DNA of 64,000 bases from Alteromonas sp. KUL42 (GCF_006538325.1 NZ_BJKK01000009.1:62001-126000), one strand, 5' to 3'; counted from the stretch's first letter, positions 9,116-19,522 are shown. Translations and numbers: made by a program. The notes: a model not told the origin generated them from the sequence alone.

Positions 9116-10327
9116 TTATTCCTGAAATACCAGTCCGCGCCACCTTCCTCTTGCGTAAGCCGTGCCACCGTTTTCAGGAATTTTTCCGTTCGTTACTGCC
9201 TTTGATTTAACGGTAATGATGTCACCTGGCTTTAAAGTAAGTGAGCCTAAGTCAAAATAGTTTTCTTGGTAATCTGTCTCGGTTTCACTATTGGTGTAGC
9301 TACCTATTTCGTTGTTATTAAGTAGAACTTTATAAGGTGACTCACCATCTATTTCGCCAAGCGTAACCAATATTACGTTTTTAAATGTTTTTTGAGCGCT
9401 AGCCTTTTTACCCCACATTTTTTCAGGAACCTTAAGTTCTGATGTCGCCCAGACATTTCGATACTGAGTCTCTCTAGCATCAATGCCTAAGGCACTATTT
9501 CTGCGGTCATGATAAAAGGGAACATCACCGGCAGACTCAAAGGTTTGGGGAGCTTCTAAAATAAGGCTGTATTTCTGTACGTCAACGAACGTTTCTTTTA
9601 ACGGAAGGGGCAATGGTGTATGTCTGGTTTCGCTTGGACCCACGCCCGCGGGCTTGTAATTAGCGTCTCTAGTCAGAATGATTTTGTCTAGCTCGAAGCC
9701 ATCTTCACGCATAGATAGAGTAATATTGTGTACGCCACTTTCTGGTACATCTAACCAGATAGTGTTTGGTGTTCCACAATGATTGTCCTTTCGTCTTTGA
9801 TTAGACGCCCACGTCCACTTATTTTTGCCCTCACAAAGCTGAAGCCTTTGGCTGCTTGAAGGCCACGTATTGTTTAACCCAACATGCAAACCATTGTCTT
9901 CGCTACCAGTGCTAAAAGCCCGAGCCCAAACGAAGTATTTACCTGGTGCATCAAAATAAACAGGGTAGGTTAGCACAGCCAACTTACCTGGTTTTGCAGA
10001 AAAGTTTACGCCATGCTTCAAAGGCTCGTAATGGTTTGTTCTTGTGTCTGGCAGTAACTCAATGTACGCATTATTGCTGGCGTCCTCTAAATGGATTTTA
10101 TCGCTATCTGCTAATCCATGTGCGCTATTGCTTCGACTATTAAAAATGATCCAACGGCGCGTATCAGCTTTATGTTGTGTAGAGTAGTGTTCTGCTTCTA
10201 TTACCGCTATTCCGTTTTCTGTAGTAATGATAGAGTCTTTTATACTCGCAAAGCTATGGGTGGCCGTGCTCAGTGAAAAAAGTAAGCATGTGAAAGTGAG
10301 CATCTTATCCATGTTGTTCACTCTCAT
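9116..10327 (-). CDS. Secreted carbohydrate-binding-like protein
   Basis: A 403-residue exported protein whose signal peptide ends near T-A-T-H-S-F-A. Residues ~35-220 contain G-I-A-V-I-E-A-E-H-Y and a later G-F-E-L-D-K-I-I-L-T, a pattern typical of beta-sandwich carbohydrate-binding modules of the CBM6/35 type and of GH115 C-terminal domains. The remaining ~160 residues form a second beta-rich domain. No catalytic motif was recognised. Its start codon overlaps the stop of the GH78 gene (ATGA) with GGAG seven bases upstream, so translation is probably coupled. A glycan-binding accessory role in the polysaccharide operon is inferred. Confidence 0.65.
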   Translation of the reverse strand: MRVNNMDKMLTFTCLLFSLSTATHSFASIKDSIITTENGIAVIEAEHYSTQHKADTRRWIIFNSRSNSAHGLADSDKIHLEDASNNAYIELLPDTRTNHYEPLKHGVNFSAKPGKLAVLTYPVYFDAPGKYFVWARAFSTGSEDNGLHVGLNNTWPSSSQRLQLCEGKNKWTWASNQRRKDNHCGTPNTIWLDVPESGVHNITLSMREDGFELDKIILTRDANYKPAGVGPSETRHTPLPLPLKETFVDVQKYSLILEAPQTFESAGDVPFYHDRRNSALGIDARETQYRNVWATSELKVPEKMWGKKASAQKTFKNVILVTLGEIDGESPYKVLLNNNEIGSYTNSETETDYQENYFDLGSLTLKPGDIITVKSKAVTNGKIPENGGTAYARGRWRGLVFQE

Positions 10328-13088
10328 AGTGCCGCTCCTTCGTCATTAACATCGTGAGTTACGCGAAATTGATATTGCCCAGTCGGTAGAGATTTCCACT
10401 GTTTGAGTTTTTCACCGTTATGCCTTGCAGCATGTTCAACTTTGAAATGCGCCGGTGGAACGAATTTTGCTGTCGTATTGAAGGGAATCGTCACCGATAC
10501 ATCGAACCCACCATTAATCATCGTCCAACTCACATCAATAGTTCCACTTGGAGTAGGTATGGCGCCTTCAGCAAAGCCGAGTTGCGAAGTAAGTTGAGGC
10601 GATATTACTGCCTTTTGAAAGCCGGGTGACTCGGGTTTTACACCCAATATACCTTCGTAAAACCATCTAGAAATCGTACCGTAGGCGTAGTGATTCAACG
10701 AATTCATGCCTTGTGGGTTAAATCCGTCTTCTATTGAGTACGAGTTCCAGCGTTCCCATGTGGTAGTAGCGCCATTGTTGATTGAGTAGAACCAAGATGG
10801 ATAAGTTTCTTTAAATAACAGTGCATAGACTAAATCAGTACGTCCAGCCTCTTGTAGAACATTAGCCAGTAACGGCGTTCCAAGAAAGCCCGTTCTTAGG
10901 TGAGTGTTCGACGCCTCTAGTAACGAAACGAGTTTAGCTTGTGCTACTTTTACTTCGTTATCAGGTAAAAGGTTGAAAGCGAGTGCAAGAAGATAAGCTG
11001 TTTGTGTTTCCTTTCCTTTTACTACGTTTAAATTTGAGTCAAAGAATTCACTTCTGAAAGCCTTCGCTAGCTCTTTGTGTTTACTCGCTAAGCGTTTAGC
11101 ATCTTTATTGAAGCCAAGCTCTAATGCTGTTTTTTTGGTTAGCTCTACCGAACGGGCAAAAAATGCTGTCGAGATAAGAGAGAAGTCAGTGTCTCCTCGG
11201 TTTGCCCCTTTTCCTTCTTTTTCAGGGTAGGGTTGTAGCCAATCACCAAACGTCATCATGCTTGATAAATTGTCTTTAGCCTGGCTTTCGTGGTAATCAA
11301 TCCAGGCTTTCATTGATGGGTAGCTGTCTTTCAGGATCTTTTTATCACCTGTCATCATGTAGAGCTCCCACGGGAGAATAGTCGCAGCGTCACCCCAACC
11401 CGATGATGTCCAGTTTATCCATTTTACAAAGGGTACGTAGAGCGGAACGAAGCCGTCTTCGGTTTGTTCTTCGCGCAAACTTTTAAGGTAGGCTGACCAG
11501 AACCCATATACATCCGCCATATACATTGATGGGGCTATAAAAGCGTTGGCATCACCTGTCCAGCCTAGCCTTTCGTCGCGCTGAGGGCAGTCCAATGGGA
11601 TATCAAAAAAGTTGCCTCTTAACCCCCAATTAATATTTTCAAACAGTTTGTTCAATTTTGGGTTGGCACTAGAGAAATTGTTATATAGCGCTACGTCAGA
11701 ATGTTGTACGTTCGCTACTATCCAATCTTTTACAGGAACTTTGCTGTGGTCAAAACCAGATACTTCTATGTAACGAAATCCATGGAAGGTGAAAGTAGGC
11801 GTATATTTGGCAACGCCGCTTTTAGAAGGTAAGTAGTAATCCGTTGAATGCGCCGAACGATAATTCTCTGTGTAAAAGCTTCCTTTATGTAGTGCCTCGG
11901 CAAAGCGTAATTTAACTTCCTTTCCTTCTTTAACTGGAATGTTAATAGTAGGCACGCCCACCATGTTTTGGCCAAAATCAAAAATAACGGTGTCTTTATC
12001 AATTTGCTCGAATGATATTGGGGTTAACTGCTTTATATTCCGAACGGGTAAGTGACGTTTCGGACGTAAGAGTGTGTCAGGCGTTACCACCTCGGTAACA
12101 GCAGTACTCCATTTAGAATCATCAAAACCTGGTTTTGACCAACCTTCCATTTCAAACCGCTGGTCATATCGTTCTCCATCGTAATTACTTGCAAAACGAA
12201 TGGGTCCCGACTGTGTTGCTTTCCAAGAGTCGTTCGTTGTAACAAGTAATGTCGTATTGTCTGAATAAGTAATTTCAAGCTGAGTAAGAAACCGTGGCGG
12301 TTTTAAATGGTCGGTTTCCTTTAAATCTGCAATTCTTCCCGAATACCAACCACCTGCAATGATGGCCCCAAGTACATTTTCTTTTTGTTAACTAAAGAGG
12401 TTACATCATAGGTAAGGGTTTCAATTCGTTTTTCATAAGGTGTCCAACCTGGTGGCAATGCATCGTTGGCGGTGACGTCCTCACCATTTAAGAAAATCTT
12501 AAATACACCTTTCGCCGTTACATATAGCCTTGCTTTACTCACTTCCTTATCTAATGAAAATGGCTTTCTAAAATATTGCGGTGTAGCTAAAGTGCTTTGT
12601 GAAGGCGATTCAGTAGCTTGGCTTTCTTTTGCGCCTATCCATGAAGCTTTCCAGTCGCTATTTTTAAGCAGGCCCAACTCAATGTGCGCTACGTCGCTCC
12701 ATTGTGAAACTATATTGTTTTCATCCCAAAACCTAACCCTCCAAAATACCTTTTCTCTTGAGATGATTGGCTTACCTTCGTAATTTACCCATGACATCGA
12801 CGATGACTGGACTTTGCCACTATCCCATTTATCCGGTTTATTCATTAAGTTTTCGAATGTTGACGCTACTTGTATTTGATACGCCGATTGTTGAGTAGCC
12901 TTTTTGTTGTTGAGCGGTGCCTTCCAGGAAAAACGAGGGACTGATTCGTAATAGCCAAGCGGGTTCGTGAATCCTTCTCCTACAGTTAATAATGTGGGTT
13001 TATCAATATTGGAATAAGAATGGGATGAACAGGCTCCTACAAAAATTACCGTTATTGCGGCAAGCCAAAATACTTTTACAAAATTCAT
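10324..13088 (-). pseudogene. GH78 alpha-L-rhamnosidase, interrupted by one frameshift
   Basis: Two adjacent frames together encode one ~920-residue GH78 enzyme. The N-terminal part (13088 to ~12378) has a lipoprotein signal ending V-G-A-C, a fibronectin-like domain and the domain leading to S-L-V-N-K-K-K. The protein then continues in the next frame as N-V-L-G-A-I-I-A-G-G-W-Y-S-G and runs to 10324 through the catalytic (alpha/alpha)6 barrel with D-C-P-Q-R-D-E-R-L-G-W-T-G-D and T-T-T-W-E-R-W. One extra A in the A-runs complementary to 12377-12386 restores the frame. Start 13088 is chosen because AAGGA precedes it. It would release terminal L-rhamnose. All catalytic acids survive, so the break may be recent or a sequencing error. 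Confidence 0.85.
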
Positions 13089-13104
13089 TTTTATTCCTTG
13101 AACA

Positions 13105-14844
13105 TCAGTTTTCTTCAAAAGTCAGCGTTGTTGTAGCACTCTCGATGTAACCTGGTCTATGTGCGACAGCTTCAATAAGACCGGGCTTAATAGGTTGCGC
13201 TTCTTTATATATTTGCCAATTTTGTGACGTTTTATCCCGTTTATATCTAAAAGAAATAAAAGCCCCTGGGGTTTCGCTAGCAATTACTGCTTTGCCATTT
13301 TCAATGACTAATTCGGGTGCTTCGGTTTTAGGCTGAGTGCTTGCATCGTCCCATAAGGAAGTAATGAGCTGCCTCTCTGTTACTAAAGGATCGTCACCAA
13401 TATCCTTTAACCACTCGTTCAGTGCACTCTCCATCTCTTTACGTTTATTTTGATAGTTTTTGATATAGGCAAGATTTGATAGTTCGTGAGGATCACTACA
13501 AACATTGAAAAGCTCATGAACGTCCTTGGTCTTTCGAAACCATTGACTTTGTGCTTCGTTGAGTTTACCCGCATCGTTTAATGCAAGTAGCTCGCGCATG
13601 CTCGGTATTTTCTCTCGGTATGCGACAGGAAGGTAATACGGTTCATTCGGACGATAATTGCGAATATATTTATAGCAGTGATCTCTAACGGCTCTAATTG
13701 TGTCGGTAAAGCCATCGAACCTATCGGCTGCAGCGTAAATGTATTCTCTTTCATTTGCGGTGTTTAGAAAGTTTTCCCCTTGCATGTAATCAGGAATGGG
13801 AACGCCAGCCATAGCGAGTGTAGTCGGTGCGAAGTCGACAAAAGAAACGAGACGCTCTTCTATAGTTCCTGCTTTCTGACCGTTAGGAAAGCGGATAATC
13901 AACGGTACTTTTAACCCGCTGTCATAGATTAGGCGTTTTTGCCTTGGCATCGGACCGCCGTGATCAGAGTAGAAAACGATTATAGTGCTGTCTAACAAGC
14001 CGTCATCTTCTAATACTTCTAAAATTGCTCCGATTTGCTTATCAGTTTCGGCTAAATTATTGTAAACCTTCCATAGGTCTCTCTGCACAATTGGTGTATC
14101 GGGTAAATAAGGTGGGACTGGAAACTTGGTCTCTGGGTCTACGTGAACAGGTGTAGAGTCTTCATCCGTCTTAACTCTATGATCGTTAGGCAGTGCTGAA
14201 ATCTTGTCTGCGTCACTAGAAAAGTAATGTCTTTGTTCCAGCTTTCTTATGCCGTAAGGTTCAAATAGGCCTGACTCATGAGTTGTAGTGAAATTGAAAA
14301 TAGAGAAAAAAGGCTGGTTACTCGGGCGGTTGCGCCAGTGAGCGTAAATTCCATTTTCATCCCACGCAGTTTTTGGTGCTTTAAATTGATAGTCGTTTTT
14401 ATAGTTGTTAGTGGTGTAGTAACCGGCCTCCCGTAGCAACTGGCTTAACATTTTTGTGTTTTGAGGAGGAACTGCTTCATACTTTGGCAGGCCTGTCTCT
14501 TCAGTGTTAGATGAAGTTCTCATATTGTTAGCGCCAAATCCACTAGGGTAGAGCCCTGTCGCTAACGCTGCTCTACTTGGTGCGCAAACGCCTGATGTTG
14601 AGAAAACGTTATTATATACAACACCCTCGTCAGCCAATCGAGATATGTTCGGAGTTTCAATACTGTCGTCACCGTACATAGGCAGCAGTGGGCTCATGTC
14701 CTCTATTACTAGCCACAAAATATTCGGCTGTTCAGAGCTTGCGCTGGCCTGCATTGAACAGCTTAGCATGAGAGCTAAAGTTGCTAAAACTTTGAGCACA
14801 CCAGGTTTCATTTTGATAGTAACCACACTACACCCCTTTCTCAT
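13105..14844 (-). CDS. Secreted S1-family (formylglycine) sulfatase
   Basis: A 579-residue sulfatase with a signal peptide; ATG 14811 (MKPGVLKVLA) is an equally plausible start. The alkaline-phosphatase-like core shows the metal-binding segment L-V-I-E-D-M-S, in place of the usual D-D, near residue 49. The activation motif C-A-P-S-R starts at Cys87, and S-D-H-G-G-P lies later. The resemblance to N-sulfoglucosamine-sulfohydrolase-like subfamilies (G-A-N-N-M-R-T) hints at S1_8, but I hold that loosely. It needs conversion of Cys87 to formylglycine by an enzyme not in this window. It is the first gene of the minus-strand operon with GH78, and removal of sulfate from ulvan-type oligosaccharides is the likely job. 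Confidence 0.88.
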   Translation of the reverse strand: MRKGCSVVTIKMKPGVLKVLATLALMLSCSMQASASSEQPNILWLVIEDMSPLLPMYGDDSIETPNISRLADEGVVYNNVFSTSGVCAPSRAALATGLYPSGFGANNMRTSSNTEETGLPKYEAVPPQNTKMLSQLLREAGYYTTNNYKNDYQFKAPKTAWDENGIYAHWRNRPSNQPFFSIFNFTTTHESGLFEPYGIRKLEQRHYFSSDADKISALPNDHRVKTDEDSTPVHVDPETKFPVPPYLPDTPIVQRDLWKVYNNLAETDKQIGAILEVLEDDGLLDSTIIVFYSDHGGPMPRQKRLIYDSGLKVPLIIRFPNGQKAGTIEERLVSFVDFAPTTLAMAGVPIPDYMQGENFLNTANEREYIYAAADRFDGFTDTIRAVRDHCYKYIRNYRPNEPYYLPVAYREKIPSMRELLALNDAGKLNEAQSQWFRKTKDVHELFNVCSDPHELSNLAYIKNYQNKRKEMESALNEWLKDIGDDPLVTERQLITSLWDDASTQPKTEAPELVIENGKAVIASETPGAFISFRYKRDKTSQNWQIYKEAQPIKPGLIEAVAHRPGYIESATTTLTFEEN

Positions 14845-15217
14845 TCGACACTTTATAAGAAGAATCCAGATCAGTCTTTCAAACCCGATATTAACACCTT
14901 TTTAATCATAAATGTAAATAATAGGTCAAATTCAATCTTTTGTGAGTACTTTCTACTTTCTCCGCTAAGGCAATCGCTGTTTTTATCAGCCCTATTTCCA
15001 AAGCGCTTGTTTTATCAATTATTACAGAATGTTGCTATTGTTCGGTGGAATTACAATACTTTTACGGAGTTACATTCAACTTTAAATTGTTCTTTTTATC
15101 CAATAGAAGAGACCATCGTATTGTTTATTGTGTGAATGAAAAAGATTGTAAATGACTGTTTTTTGTTTAAAGTTGCTACGAATATTAACGATGTATTAAC
15201 GTTTCGAGGTTATATTA
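14845..15217. promoter_or_regulatory. Divergent intergenic region between the two degradation operons
   Basis: A 373-bp AT-rich gap lies between the start of the minus-strand sulfatase operon and the plus-strand lyase operon. It contains no credible gene. It must hold both promoters, and a shared operator would allow joint induction by breakdown products. I see AT-rich stretches but no palindrome strong enough to name. Confidence 0.5.
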
Positions 15218-16576
15218 GTGAGCCGAGTAAAAACATTGCTACTTCAGAGTGTTCTGGGTTGTGCGGTTAGCATCAGTGGCGTAGCCGTTGCACAGACTTT
15301 TGATAAAGCAGGCTGCTTCGAGGTTGAAGCAATAGATCGTGTTTGGTCGGGGCACCGCGTTGCGTTTGATTATATCGGGAAGGGCGACCAGCAAATCGTG
15401 GCTTATTACGATGCTAGCAGACAAATGAGTGTCGCTTATAAACCCTATCCTACAGGAAACTGGATATATCAAAAGTTAGACAGCTATTTAGGGTGGGACA
15501 GTCACAACAGTGTCGTTATTGGTCTTGATGAAGAAGGGTATATTCATATCGTTGGAAATCTACACGTTAACCCTATCGTCTATTTTAAAAGTGAAAAACC
15601 TTATGACGTGCGAAGTTTAAAACGTGTGGACTTTATGGCTGATAAGGAAACAGAAAGTCGAATGACTTATCCAGAGTTCTTTAACGATGCTGAGGGGAAA
15701 CTCTATTTTAAGTACAGAAACGGACGAAGTGGGAGCGGTAACGAAATTTATAACGCTTTCAATGCCAAAGACGGAACGTGGCAGAGGTTACACGACTCTC
15801 CGTTAGTTGATGGAGAGGGAGAAAGGAATGGTTATTTCTGGGGGCCCGTTCTTGGTCCAGACGGTTACTTTCACCTTTCGTGGGTTTGGAGAGAAACGCC
15901 AGTCGCAGCCTCTAATCACGATATTTCCTATGCTAAGAGTAAAGATCTTGTGAATTGGCAGAAATCAGACGGTACTGCAATCTCTCTTCCTATGAAATTG
16001 AGTAATAGTGAAGCGGCTGTTCCGCTTCCTCAATTTTCAGGCATTCTAAACGGTCACACACCTATTGGGTTCGACCATAAAGCTCGACCTTTAATTTCAT
16101 ATCAAGCCTATGATGAGAAGGGAGATAGCCAGCTCTTTATAGCTAGAAATGACAACGGGAATTGGAAAAGTTTTCAAATATCTAATTGGAAAGACTCACG
16201 TCAAGAATTGAATATGACTGGTGCCCTTCCTACTACTCTTACGGTCAAGAAACCAGCGAAGCTCCTTGATAGCGGAGATATAGAGGTATATGCGGATCTA
16301 GACGGTACATCTTACGCTTACACACTTGATGCTGATTCGTTAAAGGTTAAATCTGAGTCGACCGGCTCACAAATTCCATCAGCTTTGCTTGCCTATGATA
16401 AAACTAACGACATGCCCTTATATACAAAGGCTTTGAAACAGCTTTCAATAGAGAATAATCATCCCACTGCTGGAAAACGCTTTTACTTAGCATGGGAAGC
16501 CTTGCCGCCTAACCGTGATAAAGGAAGGGCGTTTATACCAGAGCCAACAACATTAACTGCACATTGCCTTGAATAA
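15218..16576 (+). CDS. BNR_4 beta-propeller polysaccharide-lyase-like protein
   Basis: A 452-residue exported protein; the signal ends near G-V-A-V-A-Q. It is a seven-bladed propeller of the BNR_4 type. His96 and His116 (D-S-H-N and G-N-L-H) and Tyr151 and Arg167 (M-T-Y-P and K-Y-R-N) have exactly the spacing of the proposed catalytic residues in the PL25-like protein encoded at 18065. That makes a PL24/PL25-type ulvan lyase or a PL27/GH145-type rhamnosyl-glucuronate enzyme likely. The second group acts on L-Rha-alpha-1,4-GlcA, the linkage present in ulvan. The start is GTG with GAGG seven bases upstream. It is the first gene of the plus-strand degradation operon, 56 bp before a sulfatase. 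Confidence 0.75.
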   Translation: MSRVKTLLLQSVLGCAVSISGVAVAQTFDKAGCFEVEAIDRVWSGHRVAFDYIGKGDQQIVAYYDASRQMSVAYKPYPTGNWIYQKLDSYLGWDSHNSVVIGLDEEGYIHIVGNLHVNPIVYFKSEKPYDVRSLKRVDFMADKETESRMTYPEFFNDAEGKLYFKYRNGRSGSGNEIYNAFNAKDGTWQRLHDSPLVDGEGERNGYFWGPVLGPDGYFHLSWVWRETPVAASNHDISYAKSKDLVNWQKSDGTAISLPMKLSNSEAAVPLPQFSGILNGHTPIGFDHKARPLISYQAYDEKGDSQLFIARNDNGNWKSFQISNWKDSRQELNMTGALPTTLTVKKPAKLLDSGDIEVYADLDGTSYAYTLDADSLKVKSESTGSQIPSALLAYDKTNDMPLYTKALKQLSIENNHPTAGKRFYLAWEALPPNRDKGRAFIPEPTTLTAHCLE

Positions 16577-16632
16577 TATGCAGAAAAAAGAAACAAGCGG
16601 TTTTAAATTTTTAACTTTTACTAGGAAATACC

Positions 16633-18039
16633 ATGAACAAACTAAGGTTTAGTCTTATAAGCGTACTTGGTGCTCTATTCACATCTCTTTCTTCTAGTGT
16701 AGCAGCACAGGACAAACCCAATATTCTATTCATTCTTACAGATGATTTGGGCTTCAACCAAGTCGGTGCCTATGGCAATACGCCAATTAAAACGCCAAAC
16801 CTAGATGAGCTTGCTTCTAATGGTATCCGCTTCGATCAAGCATATGCAGGTAACACAGTGTGCTCTCCATCGCGTGTCTCTTTATTTACAGGGCGAGATG
16901 GCCGTTTGATGACGAACAATTCAAACACTGTTCAGTTAACCGAAATGGATATAACCCTAGCACACGTATTAAAACACGGCGGCTACGACACGGCATTATT
17001 TGGTAAATATTCTATTGGTTCACAAATGGGTGTCACAGACCCTCATGCCATGGGGTTCGATACTTGGTACGGGTTTTACTCCATACTCGAGGGTCATCGT
17101 CAGTACCCTCACATAGTTTGGAAAGACGGTAAGAAAATTCGCGTCCCTGAAAATGAAGGAGGCAAAAAAGGCGCCTACGCTCAGGAACTTTTCACCAAGG
17201 AAGCCATTGAATACATAAAGCAGCCACGAGAAAACCCATTCTTTATCATGCTTGCTTACTCGTCGCCACATGCTGAATTAGGTGTACCAGAGAAGTTCAG
17301 TGAGCAGTACAAATTCGCTGAAACACCCTATACAGGTATGAGAGATGGTAATCCAGCTGACAAATATGCCTCATACTACCCAGAACCAGTTGATAAGCCA
17401 AACGCGACATTGGCAGGCATGGTATCTGCACTTGATCACTATATTGGTCAAATTGTTACACAGTTAGACGAAATGGGTGAACTTGATAACACGCTAATCT
17501 TCTTTACGTCTGACAATGGCCCGCATGATGAAGGTGGCGCAGACCCTGAATACTTAAAAGCCTCTGAGCCCTATCGTGGTATGAAGCGAGATTTGTACGA
17601 CGGCGGTATTCACGTTCCAATGATTGTTCATTGGCCAGAGCGCATTAAAGCAGGTCGGACAGACGATACACCTTGGCTATTTGCAGATGTTATGCCAACT
17701 GTAGCTGAGCTAGCGGGCGTAAATCTAAACATGGTCCCTAGAGTTAAAACTAATGGTAAATCAATTGTAGGGCTTTTAAAAACCGAGCCCAGCGAGATGG
17801 GTGAGCGAGTACTCTATTGGGAGTTCTCGAAGCAGGTAGGTGATCCTAATTCAGGCGTAATTGGAGATACCTATCAAGCGGCTCGTAAAGGCGAGTGGAA
17901 AGCGGTCCGTTATGGCTACGACGCACCACTTGAACTCTTCAATATTGAAAAAGACCCTGCTGAGTTACGTGATCTTTCGAAGAAAAATCCAGATATTGCC
18001 AGCGAGTTTTTAGCGTTATTTGAAGAAAACAAAGATTAG
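16633..18039 (+). CDS. Secreted S1-family (formylglycine) sulfatase
   Basis: A 468-residue arylsulfatase-type enzyme. A signal peptide ends at S-S-V-A-A-Q. Metal-binding Asp37-Asp38 lie in L-T-D-D-L-G, the formylglycine motif C-S-P-S-R starts at Cys77, F-G-K-Y-S-I-G carries the lysine after the motif, and T-S-D-N-G-P-H holds the second metal site. AGGA precedes the ATG at suitable distance. It sits between two propeller lyase-type genes in one operon, so it most likely removes sulfate from rhamnose or another sugar of lyase-made oligosaccharides. The exact position specificity cannot be read from the sequence. It is clearly diverged from the sulfatases at 13105 and 20949. Confidence 0.92.
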   Translation: MNKLRFSLISVLGALFTSLSSSVAAQDKPNILFILTDDLGFNQVGAYGNTPIKTPNLDELASNGIRFDQAYAGNTVCSPSRVSLFTGRDGRLMTNNSNTVQLTEMDITLAHVLKHGGYDTALFGKYSIGSQMGVTDPHAMGFDTWYGFYSILEGHRQYPHIVWKDGKKIRVPENEGGKKGAYAQELFTKEAIEYIKQPRENPFFIMLAYSSPHAELGVPEKFSEQYKFAETPYTGMRDGNPADKYASYYPEPVDKPNATLAGMVSALDHYIGQIVTQLDEMGELDNTLIFFTSDNGPHDEGGADPEYLKASEPYRGMKRDLYDGGIHVPMIVHWPERIKAGRTDDTPWLFADVMPTVAELAGVNLNMVPRVKTNGKSIVGLLKTEPSEMGERVLYWEFSKQVGDPNSGVIGDTYQAARKGEWKAVRYGYDAPLELFNIEKDPAELRDLSKKNPDIASEFLALFEENKD

Positions 18040-18064
18040 TGGAAAGGTGACGGGGATAGATACG

Positions 18065-19522
18065 ATGTTGAAACGTCAATTTTTACTCAAGAAAACGCAA
18101 CTAGCGTTCAGTGTAGCTTTAATGAGCGGAGCAGTTCTATCTGGCTGTGCTATGCAAACGAGTAAAGCAGGTCCTACAGCCTCTGAAAACACTCAGTTTG
18201 TAGAGTACTTTGCAGACAACGCAGTAGGTAACCCTCTCGCAATTGTTCAGCATCCAGCGGCCATACACCAAAACGGTATTACCTATGTGTCTTATCAAGG
18301 ACCTAAAGAAGATCCGTTTGTTGCCACGTATGATCACAGAACCAAAGAGTGGAAAGGCCCCTTCAAAGCGGGGACCAGCGAGTTAGGTCGGCGCGATGGT
18401 GGCAAGAAGTTCGATAACCATGGTAAACCAACCATGCTTATTGATAACGAAGGCTACATCCACATTTTTTATGGTGGCCATGGCGGCCATAAATCAGACG
18501 GTCACAATTCTCTGGGTAATACTCATGTTGGTGCAAACAAACATGCGGTTTCTAAACGTCCTTACGACATTACCGAATGGGTAGATCTAGATAACATAAC
18601 CCCTTTTGGTACTTATAACCAAGTTGTCAAAATGGATAACGGCGATATTTACCTATTCTTTCGTCACGGTGCTCACCGCAGTGATTGGGTGTATCAAAAG
18701 TCTGTAGACAACGGGCGAACTTTCTCTGCGCCTGTGTCATTTCTTAAACACAAACGGCGTACGGATATTGAAGCTGTGGATAGCTGGTATGCCTGGGTTG
18801 GTAAGGGAGAAGGAGATAACCTAATTGTTTCCTACGACTATCATGTTTGTTGGGATAACGGCGCAGGTGTTAACGGTCGTGGACATACAACTGAACGTCA
18901 CGATGTTTACTTCATGAATTTCAATACCAAAACAAATGAATGGAGCAATGTAAAAGGTGAGTCTTTGACTCTTCCCGTTACGAAAGAAGTCGCTGATGAA
19001 AAAACACTGGCGATGAAAACCGGTGAGCTCTGGACTTTCAACGGTACTTCACATCTAGACAGCAAAGGTTACCCACATATCGCAATAAACGCAGGAATTG
19101 ATAAAGGCGCTAAAACCGGCGGCCCGAAACAAACTAGGCATGTTTGGTGGGATGGCAAGCAGTGGTTAGGCGGCAATAAAATTATCGAAGGGTACGAAGG
19201 TGTATCTCGCGGAGACTTCCGTGTTAACGACCCTGAAGATATTCGCTACCTCGTTGCTTATGAGAAAGACGGGGACGCTGTTTTGTCGTGGTGGAAAAGC
19301 AATAACGACGGAAAATCATTTTCTGAAGAGTCAACTGTGCTAAAAAGCGAAAATGCGAGTTTCGCTATTACAACGCTAATTGAGAACGCTCACCCTGAGG
19401 CACAGATGCTAGTTGCCGAAAAAGAGAGTGATGAAAATATTAAAATTTATCTGGTCGGTGAAGATGGTCCGATACCAAGGTCGCTGAGTAGCTTTAAATC
19501 TTCGAATAATGCGTCTATGTAA
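18065..19522 (+). CDS. PL25-type ulvan lyase, lipoprotein
   Basis: A 485-residue propeller protein with a lipobox L-S-G-C (Cys28), hence probably outer-membrane anchored. From memory, the Pseudoalteromonas PL25 ulvan lyase uses His123, His143, Tyr188, Arg204 and Tyr246. This protein has His119, His139, Tyr184, Arg200 and Tyr242, all offset by four, in N-H-G-K, Y-G-G-H, G-T-Y-N, F-F-R-H and S-W-Y-A. It would cut ulvan by beta-elimination next to uronic acid, leaving unsaturated ends for GH105. I chose ATG 18065 because it starts the lipoprotein signal directly; the frame from 18020 overlaps the sulfatase gene. A GH105 gene follows immediately. Confidence 0.85.
   Translation: MLKRQFLLKKTQLAFSVALMSGAVLSGCAMQTSKAGPTASENTQFVEYFADNAVGNPLAIVQHPAAIHQNGITYVSYQGPKEDPFVATYDHRTKEWKGPFKAGTSELGRRDGGKKFDNHGKPTMLIDNEGYIHIFYGGHGGHKSDGHNSLGNTHVGANKHAVSKRPYDITEWVDLDNITPFGTYNQVVKMDNGDIYLFFRHGAHRSDWVYQKSVDNGRTFSAPVSFLKHKRRTDIEAVDSWYAWVGKGEGDNLIVSYDYHVCWDNGAGVNGRGHTTERHDVYFMNFNTKTNEWSNVKGESLTLPVTKEVADEKTLAMKTGELWTFNGTSHLDSKGYPHIAINAGIDKGAKTGGPKQTRHVWWDGKQWLGGNKIIEGYEGVSRGDFRVNDPEDIRYLVAYEKDGDAVLSWWKSNNDGKSFSEESTVLKSENASFAITTLIENAHPEAQMLVAEKESDENIKIYLVGEDGPIPRSLSSFKSSNNASM

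Noticed and set aside
12376..12387. Programmed -1 frameshifting in the GH78 gene
   Set aside because: In the zero frame the runs read AAC AAA AAG AAA ATG. No X-XXY-YYZ heptamer is in phase, because the base before AAA AAG is C, and no downstream stem-loop or upstream ribosome-like site is evident.
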